Part shown: positions 8,140 through 14,781 of the stretch, one piece after another
Layout of the letters: every line of letters starts with the position of its first letter
Numbering within the stretch: the stretch's first letter is position 1
Source of the DNA: Streptomyces sp. HD
Lineage (GTDB): Bacteria > Actinomycetota > Actinomycetes > Streptomycetales > Streptomycetaceae
Assembly: GCF_028369295.1 (NCBI RefSeq)
Contig: NZ_JAQMYP010000033.1
Span: forward strand, 1 to 64,000
DNA length: 64,000 bases
Reading direction: 5' to 3'
Position numbers and translations under genes: made by a program
Notes under the pieces: model-generated
Databases searched by the model: none
The model's input: only the letters and a program-made list of their open reading frames with translations
What the model was told of the DNA's origin: nothing

Positions 8140-8937
8140 CTAGATGTGGGGGATGTAGGGGGTGAAGTCGATCAGCAGGATCGAGCGCTCCCCGGGGCGT
8201 GGCGCGGATCCCCCGCACACCGGGCTCACGTAGTGGCTGACCTTCTCGTCGTAGACCGCGTAGGAGTCCAGCGGGTTCTCCAGGGTGAACTCGGCTTGGC
8301 GGAGGTCCGCGGAGATCTCCTCCGGTTTCATCCCGGCGCAGCGCGGGGGCGCGATGACATTCGTGCCGCCGACGACGTTGTCACGGTTGATCAGGTGGGC
8401 GAAGGTGAAGCGTTCGCCGTCCTGGTGGAGGAAGTCCGGGGAGGGCACGGCCCGTTCGCCCTCGCCGTCGACGCGCAGGGTCAGGAAGTGGACACCGATG
8501 TGCACCGGGCCGTCCCGGAGCTCATCCAGCCACAGGGCCTGCTCGGCGTCGAACAGGACGATCTGGCGCAGGAGTTCGTTGTTCCGGGCTTCCTCCGGGA
8601 TCGCCGGGAACCGGCGGCGCGCACCCGGGAACTCCGGGTTGAAGTCCCCCTGGAAATACTCGGTCGCCGGGCCTAACTCGGCGTCCTCGACGGTCGGCAG
8701 CCAGGTGAGGTTTCCGCTCCACGGCACGTACACCGCCCGGCCGTAGCGGCGGTACCTGTTCGTGTTCGGACCGTAGGGGTCGCTCGGCATACCCACGAAC
8801 TGTCCCTGCAGTTCCTTGAGGAGCCGGTCGGTGTCGAATCCGTCGACCCTCGTCAGGAAGTCCTCGGCGGCGTACCGTGCGAACCCCGCCTCGCTGAGCT
8901 CGGTGGTCGTTCCCGTGCCCAGTGTTTCCACGCTCAT
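8140..8937 (-). CDS. 2OG-Fe(II) dioxygenase (PF10014-type amino-acid hydroxylase)
   Basis: A 265-residue protein resembling the bacterial 2-oxoglutarate/Fe(II) amino-acid hydroxylases typified by L-isoleucine 4-hydroxylase (IDO). Likely iron ligands are His171 and Asp173 in LHQDGE and His235 in SHYVSPV, with Arg251 in GERS binding 2-oxoglutarate. The FAHLINRDNVVGGTN block is characteristic. Of the possible starts I prefer ATG 8937; a TTG at 8961 would add eight residues, and neither has a strong ribosome site. It probably hydroxylates a free aliphatic amino acid or the ligated product, creating a hydroxyl that the sulfotransferase could use; that link is inference. Confidence 0.85.
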   Translation of the reverse strand: MSVETLGTGTTTELSEAGFARYAAEDFLTRVDGFDTDRLLKELQGQFVGMPSDPYGPNTNRYRRYGRAVYVPWSGNLTWLPTVEDAELGPATEYFQGDFNPEFPGARRRFPAIPEEARNNELLRQIVLFDAEQALWLDELRDGPVHIGVHFLTLRVDGEGERAVPSPDFLHQDGERFTFAHLINRDNVVGGTNVIAPPRCAGMKPEEISADLRQAEFTLENPLDSYAVYDEKVSHYVSPVCGGSAPRPGERSILLIDFTPYIPHI

Positions 8938-9448
8938 GCTTTTCCCATCTATATGGCCCAACTGGTGGCGACACTTGTTCCGCTCCGCACGGCCCGACGC
9001 GGTGCAGCGACTGCAGCCGATACCTGGAGCGGCGCCAAATGGCCGGCGATGTCGAACGGCCGCCTCGTGAGCAGGCCGGAATCAGCCTTCAGGGATCCCC
9101 CGTTTCACATGGTCGCGCCCCGGCACTCGCCGGGGCGCAATCTGCAACTGGATGCTACGCACAGGTTTCTACAACAGGCAACATCCTTCCGGGCGCCGGA
9201 CGCCCTTAATCAGCCACGCGTCGATACACCGGGTATCTATTCAGCGGCCAACCTCCGGTAACAGTTCCATCCTCTTTACCCCCGTCCTGAACCTGACCCC
9301 AGTCGGGGGTATGCACCCGGCGACAGATTCGAAATCATGTCTTTCACCGTTCACCGCGGTCGGTACGGCTCCGGCATTTGGCAGAAGGTGAGCGAGCACA
9401 CATAAAAGGCATTGCGAACCACGCGGAAGAGTGTGCGGCCTCCGGAAT
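8938..9448. other. 511-bp non-coding region upstream of the dioxygenase gene
   Basis: No convincing gene. It must hold the promoter for the dioxygenase-exporter pair. An inverted repeat (TACCCCCG at 9277-9284, CGGGGGTA at 9304-9311) is the only regulatory-looking structure I can see. Confidence 0.5.
9277..9311. promoter_or_regulatory. inverted repeat TACCCCCG-N19-CGGGGGTA
   Basis: Two perfect 8-base inverted arms lie about 340 bases upstream of the dioxygenase start and just beyond the 3' end of the LuxR-type regulator gene. It may be a binding site for that regulator; this is inference from position only. Confidence 0.35.
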
Positions 9449-10339
9449 TCAGCTCTGCGGGATCGGATCGGCCTCGCCGTCCGGTTCGACGTGCGTGGTG
9501 AGCAAGTCGGACGAGGCCAGCAGATAGCCCAGATGGGTCCGGTTGCGAGCGCCGAGATGTTTCATCAGCTTGGCGATGTGGCCCCGGCAGTTACGCTCGC
9601 TGATCCCGAGGCGCCGCGCGATGGCCGCATCCTTCTCCTCGTGCAACAGCAGTCGGGCGATGGCCCGTTGGATGGCCGAAACGATCCCGTCCTCGGTACG
9701 GCTCTCGTAGGCCGAACTGAACGGCACGGCGGTCAGCCAGACCCGGTCGAACGCCCCGGCGAGGAACTCCACCACCGCCGGGTTCCTGATCATGACCGCG
9801 GCCTCCTGGTCGTCCGGATCCGGAATGAAAGCCACGGCACGGTCGAAGACGATCAGCCGCTCGAAGAACTCGGCCAGGGTGCGGACCTCTCCACCGAGGG
9901 CGGTGACTTTCTCCACGTAGGCCTGGGTCGGGGCGCTGAAGCGCGCCGGGTGCTGGTAGAGGGTGCGCATACGGACGCCGCGCCTGAGCATCGCGACATC
10001 CCTCGGCAGCGCCTCCTCCAGGACCTCCGGTTGCCGCGGCCCTCTGGGCTGGGCGGTCGCGAGGCTCTCCCGGCAGTCGGTCGCGGCGGCGGTCAGCAGC
10101 GCGTTGATCTCACGCAGTCCCGAGATCCGGCGCAACTCGCCACCATGCTCGCTGCTCTTGCCGAGGGCCTCCTGGACCTGCCGCAGCTGCGCCAGCCCGG
10201 CCCGGACGTCGCCCAGCTTCCCCTGGATCGCCCGGGCTTCCTGTTCCAGGGCGGCGAGGGACAGGGAGCTGTCCGAGCGCTGCGGGCCCACCCAGGGCAT
10301 TAGTCGGGTCTCCGATTGATGAGCTTCGTTCGATGACAT
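9449..10339 (-). CDS. LuxR-type HTH transcriptional regulator
   Basis: A regulator of about 296 residues. An N-terminal Leu/Glu-rich coiled coil is followed by a central region of the type seen in orphan Streptomyces cluster regulators (VAFIPDPDDQEAAVMIRNP). The C-terminal LuxR helix-turn-helix reads AIARRLGISERNCRGHIAKL, followed by MKHLGARNRTHLG. The frame is open to 10507; I chose ATG 10339 because GGGGGAG lies 8 nt before it, although ATG 10345 is possible. It stands between the biosynthetic genes and the divergent FemAB-like gene and is the obvious pathway-specific regulator. No receiver or AAA domain is present. Confidence 0.85.
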   Translation of the reverse strand: MSSNEAHQSETRLMPWVGPQRSDSSLSLAALEQEARAIQGKLGDVRAGLAQLRQVQEALGKSSEHGGELRRISGLREINALLTAAATDCRESLATAQPRGPRQPEVLEEALPRDVAMLRRGVRMRTLYQHPARFSAPTQAYVEKVTALGGEVRTLAEFFERLIVFDRAVAFIPDPDDQEAAVMIRNPAVVEFLAGAFDRVWLTAVPFSSAYESRTEDGIVSAIQRAIARLLLHEEKDAAIARRLGISERNCRGHIAKLMKHLGARNRTHLGYLLASSDLLTTHVEPDGEADPIPQS

Positions 10340-10705
10340 CCGCATTTCTCCCCCATTCACGATCGTGCTGTGCACGTATATGACTCCCCAAACTCCTATG
10401 TCCGACGCCTCAACAGCGGCAACCTGACACCGGCGAACCGGGAATCCGGGCACTCGGGCCATACGCATGCCCGACCGTGGAATCATCGCACGGGGACTCG
10501 CACGCATCCGGCTGCCGCTAACACCTCGACCATCCGAACCTCAAGAGTGTGTGTCAGCCATTTTCGCCTACATCTTCCTTCGCATCGGATTTCGGCCACC
10601 ACTCGGAAATCGAATACCGTGACCCCATAAGGTGGACCGGGCTTCCCGAGCGGCAGCGAGAGGACCTGGACAGACAACCGGACAGGCGAGGAGCACTGCC
10701 CAGCG
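10340..10705. other. divergent intergenic region, regulator/FemAB-like gene
   Basis: These 366 bases hold the divergent promoters of both genes. They are noticeably richer in A/T than the flanks around 10540-10630. A short inverted repeat, GATTTC-N12-GAAATC (10588-10611), lies near the plus-strand gene. No coding sequence recognised. Confidence 0.4.
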
Positions 10706-11929
10706 ATGACCGTGGATGTTCTGCACAGCGTGAGCGAGATTCCCGCCGACGCCTGGGACGCTATGGCCCAAGAGCTCGATATCGACGCGGACCGGGGCTA
10801 TCTGCGTTTCCGGGAATATCTGGAATCCGGCCAGAGCGTGATGGTGACCGCGCGAGAGTCCGGCACTTTGCGCGGGGCCCTCCACGGCGCCCTCACCACT
10901 CCCCGCACCGGACTGGCCAGTCACCCCTGGAAGTTCATCGGTTCGGAGGCCGTACTACGGCTCGCAGAGGACGACCCGGATGCCGAGCAGGCGCGCCGTA
11001 CCCAGCGGGATCTCGCCGGCGCGCAGCAGCCGGCGTCGGCAACGGACGCGGAACCGCTCTGGCAGATACTCGACCGGCGGTTCGGTTCCTGCTACGTGAT
11101 CAGGGGCTTCGACAACAGCCAGGTGATCCTGGAGCCGGGGCTGGACGCCGTCACGGCCGAGCGGGTGACGGGGCGGCTGATCCAGGAGGCGCAGTCGGCG
11201 GCACTGGACCACGGGGCGGGAGCCGTGGTCTTCCCGTTCGTACGGCCGGGCGACCGGATGCTGCGCGGCGTGCTGGCCGAACAGGGCTTCCACGGTGGGG
11301 TGACGACCGCGGCCTCCGCCTTCCGCCTGGACGGCTGCTCCACCTACGACCAGTATCTGGAAGCGCTGCCGAGCCGACGCCGGCGCCGGTACCGCCAGGA
11401 GGAACGGCAACTCCTCGCCTCCGGTCTGTCGACCGGCGAGATCGACCTCGTCCCGAACGCCGGGCGGATCGCCGAACTGGAGGCACAGACGCTGGCCAGA
11501 CACGGCGGCCGCCCCGACCCGGAGGCGATCCGCCGGGCCCGCACCGTGCTGGCGGAGGCACTGCCGGCGGCGGTCCGGGTGCCCGCCGTGCACCGGGACG
11601 ACCTGCTCATCGCCTGTGCGCTGCATCTGTTGGGGCGGCGCAGCAGCCTGTTCATGGCGTACGGCTGCGACTACGACGTGGCGGACCGCGGTCCGTCGTA
11701 TCCCTGGGCCTGCTTCTACCACCCCATCCGCATGGCCGTGGAGCACGGGGCCGGGACGGTGCGGCTCGGGCTGGAGGGGTTCGAGGCCAAGACCCAGCGC
11801 GGAGCCGTGGTGGAGGCACGGGAGATGTGGATCTGGGTTCCGGACTCGGGGACAGGCAAGCAACCGGGCACCCTGCTCGATTTCCTCGACGCCAGGAACA
11901 CGGCGTATCTGCGCCGCTATACGGGTTGA
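10706..11929 (+). CDS. FemAB/GNAT-like acyltransferase protein (BioF2-like)
   Basis: A 407-residue protein of the GNAT-fold FemAB/peptidogalycan-biosynthesis type. The second half carries the fold's signature blocks: SRRRRRYRQEERQL (about 230-243), the DDLLIACALHLLGRRSSLF strand, then YPWACFYHPIRMAVEHGA and RLGLEGFEAK. Some members transfer aminoacyl groups from aminoacyl-tRNA onto amines; others are uncharacterised. Start ATG 10706, with GGCGAGGAG at a workable distance. It is divergent from the LuxR regulator at the right end of the sulfo-amino-acid cluster, so it may add a further amino acid or acyl group. Membership of the cluster is inferred from proximity. Confidence 0.68.
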   Translation: MTVDVLHSVSEIPADAWDAMAQELDIDADRGYLRFREYLESGQSVMVTARESGTLRGALHGALTTPRTGLASHPWKFIGSEAVLRLAEDDPDAEQARRTQRDLAGAQQPASATDAEPLWQILDRRFGSCYVIRGFDNSQVILEPGLDAVTAERVTGRLIQEAQSAALDHGAGAVVFPFVRPGDRMLRGVLAEQGFHGGVTTAASAFRLDGCSTYDQYLEALPSRRRRRYRQEERQLLASGLSTGEIDLVPNAGRIAELEAQTLARHGGRPDPEAIRRARTVLAEALPAAVRVPAVHRDDLLIACALHLLGRRSSLFMAYGCDYDVADRGPSYPWACFYHPIRMAVEHGAGTVRLGLEGFEAKTQRGAVVEAREMWIWVPDSGTGKQPGTLLDFLDARNTAYLRRYTG

Positions 11930-12149
11930 GGGAGCATCTGCGTGCCGCAGGGCGTCAGGCGGTCGGCGCCCGCATCGACCGCCGAGGACCTCGGGGACGG
12001 ACGCGCCGGAAATGACGCCCGCCGTGGCCGGCCCCGCGCGGCCCGCGGCCGGGAACCGGCCTGCGCGGGCGCGACCACGAGCGGCGGGTTCGCGTCATGG
12101 GCGCGTGAGCCACACCGGCGTTCACGGACCGAGCTCGGCGCCTCGGCCT

Positions 12150-12626
12150 TCAGGCGCCCAGCGCGGCACGGACGGCCTTGACCCGCTCCTCCGTGAACAC
12201 CCCGCTCTCCAGCAACGGCAGGATCGACAGCACGCCGCCCGAGGAGCCCCAGCTGCCCTCGTCGATCACCCGGAAGTTGACCCACCAGGCCGGCGCCGGC
12301 TTCTCCAGCCCGCACGCTGCCGCCAGTGCGGCCAGGACGCGTTCGATGACCTCGGCGCGCACCTCCGGCTGCCAGGCGGCGTCCATGACGGCGAGGTCGA
12401 TCACCATCACGTCGAGCTCCGGGTCCACGTCCGCCAGCAGCCGACCGCCGATGGCCATCATGTCCCGCTCACGCTCGACGAAGTGCACCTGGAACCCGGC
12501 CCGGGCCGCCGGGGCGGGCTGACCCACCTCGGGCACCAGCACCGCATCCGTCAGGGTCTCGGCCAGCTCACGACGCTGTTCCAGGCTCAGGCGCCCCTTG
12601 GGGGCGTTCACAGTGATGATCGTCAC
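12150..12626 (-). CDS. tautomerase family protein
   Basis: A 158-residue protein with the opening beta-strand and helix of the 4-oxalocrotonate tautomerase fold (TIITVNAPKGRLSLEQRRELAE). Canonical members use an N-terminal Pro1 as general base; here the residue after Met is Thr, so chemistry may differ or be lost. The start is GTG 12626 with AGGAG seven bases upstream. It is divergent from an APH-like pseudogene across a region with two operator-like repeats. Proteins of this size class are common in Streptomyces beside TetR/MarR regulators, but no regulator is adjacent here. Confidence 0.75.
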   Translation of the reverse strand: MTIITVNAPKGRLSLEQRRELAETLTDAVLVPEVGQPAPAARAGFQVHFVERERDMMAIGGRLLADVDPELDVMVIDLAVMDAAWQPEVRAEVIERVLAALAAACGLEKPAPAWWVNFRVIDEGSWGSSGGVLSILPLLESGVFTEERVKAVRAALGA

Positions 12627-12637
12627 GACACGCTCCT

Positions 12638-12688
12638 ATGACAGTTGTTATAGGAGGCAGACTACACACTTCTATAACGACCGTCATA
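12638..12688. promoter_or_regulatory. pair of operator-like inverted repeats in the tautomerase/APH divergent promoter
   Basis: ATGACAGTTGTTATAG (12638-12653) and CTATAACGACCGTCAT (12672-12687) are inverted copies of each other, matching at 14 of 16 positions. Each is itself an imperfect palindrome with ends TAT-AC and GT-ATA. Two half-turn-spaced sites between divergent genes are typical of a TetR- or MarR-type repressor, which must be encoded elsewhere. Confidence 0.65.
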
Positions 12689-12706
12689 TCGAGCTGGAGC
12701 ATCACG

Positions 12707-13592
12707 TTGCCCAACCACGACGAGGCAGCGGCTGTCCGACCGTTGACTCCGACCTGGGTGCGCCGACACCTGGAGGTCGGTGAACGGATCGTCAGAACCG
12801 AGGCGCTGCGCGGCGGCATCACCGCCGAAATACGGCGGCCGACCGTCGACACACGGGACGGAGGCACGCGCGGCCTGGCGCTGCGGACCCTTGTCGATGT
12901 GGCGCACGCCGAGGACTGGCCGAACAGGGAGGCCGATGCCCTGACCCTGCTCACGGGGACCGGCCTGCCGGCTCCTGAACTCGTCGCGGTTGATCCGACC
13001 GCCGCCCACTGCGAGTATCCGTCGCTCCTGAAGACGCATCTGGCGGGCCGGACGGTCCTCGACGACGAGGGCACGGAGGCGCGCATCCCTCTGCTGGCCC
13101 ATCGACTCGTCGCGATCCACGCACTGCGCCCCGCCGAGCGACCCCGGGAGCCCGGCAGGCACCCGGATCACCGGCGTCGTGGACCGGGCAGGGGCCTCCT
13201 GGGGCCCGGCGGACCTCGATGTCGCGCACTGCTCCACCAATCTCGCGCTGCTGCACGGCCCGGCGTGGGGTCCGCGGTTCGCCGAGGCGTACGAGGAGGC
13301 CGGCGGGGTGCCGGCAGCGACCGCGAGCGAGCGGGTGTACTGGCAGGTGCGGGACGGGCTGGCGTTCTCGGAGGAACTGCGACTGGTGGCGCGGCCCTGG
13401 CGGGAGGCGGGCAGGACCGAGCTGACGACCCGAGCCGTGGAGCAGCGGTTGGATGCCTACGTGGCCGCCCTGATGGACAAACCGGCTGAGCCAAGGCGGC
13501 CCGGGGCACCGGCACATCAACGAACCGCCCTCCCCCTGCAACTCAGCTCTCCACATCGACAGCCCCCCGCTCCTCCACGCCGGAGCGCCTGA
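12707..13592 (+). pseudogene. aminoglycoside phosphotransferase family, frameshifted and deleted
   Basis: The first part, from a probable TTG at 12707, reads like the N-lobe of an APH-family kinase. It includes LLTGTGLPAPELVAVD and PSLLKTHLAGRTV, up to VAIHALRP near 13130. Homology then resumes in another frame at about 13160 with GTRITGVVDRAGASWGPADL and the following DVAHCSTNLALLHG. The stretch that should hold the catalytic HGDxxPGN loop is absent. A deletion combined with a frameshift therefore removed the active site. The downstream frame ends at 13592, slightly overlapping the convergent phosphatase gene. No kinase activity is expected. Confidence 0.72.
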
Positions 13593-14664
13593 GCGCGAGG
13601 GCCGCGATGTCGTCGTCGAGCCGTCCGCCGCTGTGCTGGAGCAGATCCCGGTGCAGCCGGTCGAGCAGTTCGCGGGGCTGCTCCTCGGCCTGCCGCCGCA
13701 TCCAGTCGGGCAGCGGGAAGAACTGGCCGGCATGGTCCCGGGCCTCCGATACGCCGTCCGTGTAGAGCAGCAGCTGGTCCCCCGGGGCGAAGGCGACGAT
13801 GTCGACCCAGTAACGGTCACCGATGAGCGCTGCGAGGTTGAGGGGCGGCGAGGGGATGCTGGGCTCCAGGACCCGGACCTTCCCGCGATGCGCGATCAGC
13901 GGCGGGGGATGCCCGCAGTTGAGAAGCCGCACCTGGCCGCCGCCGTGCGGGATCTCGGCGAGGAGGGCGGTGGCGAAGTGCTCGGGCTGGTCGTGGGCGG
14001 GAAACGCGGCGCTGTGGCGGGTGATGGTGGTTTCCAGGCGATGGATGATGGCCCTCAGGTCGGGCTCGTCGTACGCGGCCTCCCTGAAGCAGCTGATCAC
14101 CGCCGAGGCCGCCCCCACCGCGGACAGGCCCTTGCCCCGTACGTCGCCTATGAGCAGCCGGACCCCGTGTGGCGTCCCGATCGCCTCGTAGAAGTCGCCG
14201 CCGATCCGGGCCTGTTCCTGGGCCGCCAGATACAGCGACTCGATCTCGACGTCCTCGATGCGGCGGGGCAGAGGGCGCAGCAGCACCTTCTGGGCCGCGT
14301 CGGCCACGAGCCGGACCTGGAAGAGGATCTCCTCCCGCTGCAGTCGGACATGACTGCCGTATGCGGCCGCCAAGGTGACGGCGACGATCGCGGCCGACGT
14401 GTACGGCGTCCCCAGATCGGTGTAGAAGAAGCTGAGGACGATCATGGTCAGCAGGCAGAATGCCCCCAACAGGACCGTGGGGAACACGGGCCACATCGCG
14501 GCGGCCAGGGCGGGCGCGGCGGGCAGCAGGCGGCTGACGGCGATCTCCCTGGGGGTGGAGAACGCCAGGCCGGCGATGAGGACGGTCAGGATCACGGGTG
14601 CCAGCCGAGCAGCTTCCCATCGACCGCTGTAGGCGGGGCGACGGCGCCGCAGCCGTGCAGACAT
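13543..14664 (-). CDS. membrane PP2C/SpoIIE-type serine phosphatase
   Basis: A protein of about 373 residues with three to four hydrophobic helices near the N-terminus (LAPVILTVLIAGLAF through AIVAVTLAAAYG). A SpoIIE/PP2C phosphatase domain follows, with metal-binding motifs ARIGGDFYEA, LLIGDVRGKGL and LLYTDGVSEAR and a final DDDIAALAL. Such proteins dephosphorylate anti-sigma-factor antagonists in partner-switching pathways. No GAF or ATPase domain is present, unlike the two larger neighbours. Several starts are possible; ATG 14664 gives the most normal N-terminus. It is divergent from the 901-residue sensor phosphatase, and the two may share a promoter region and a pathway. Confidence 0.85.
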   Translation of the reverse strand: MSARLRRRRPAYSGRWEAARLAPVILTVLIAGLAFSTPREIAVSRLLPAAPALAAAMWPVFPTVLLGAFCLLTMIVLSFFYTDLGTPYTSAAIVAVTLAAAYGSHVRLQREEILFQVRLVADAAQKVLLRPLPRRIEDVEIESLYLAAQEQARIGGDFYEAIGTPHGVRLLIGDVRGKGLSAVGAASAVISCFREAAYDEPDLRAIIHRLETTITRHSAAFPAHDQPEHFATALLAEIPHGGGQVRLLNCGHPPPLIAHRGKVRVLEPSIPSPPLNLAALIGDRYWVDIVAFAPGDQLLLYTDGVSEARDHAGQFFPLPDWMRRQAEEQPRELLDRLHRDLLQHSGGRLDDDIAALALRRSGVEERGAVDVES

Positions 14665-14781
14665 GACCACAAAATGCATCATATCGACCCGATCGGACAT
14701 CGAGCGCACCCGAGGTCGGCCGGGCGAGGATCGGGCGGGCGGGCTCTGGCCACCTGGGATCACCGATGTTAGAAAGGTCGC

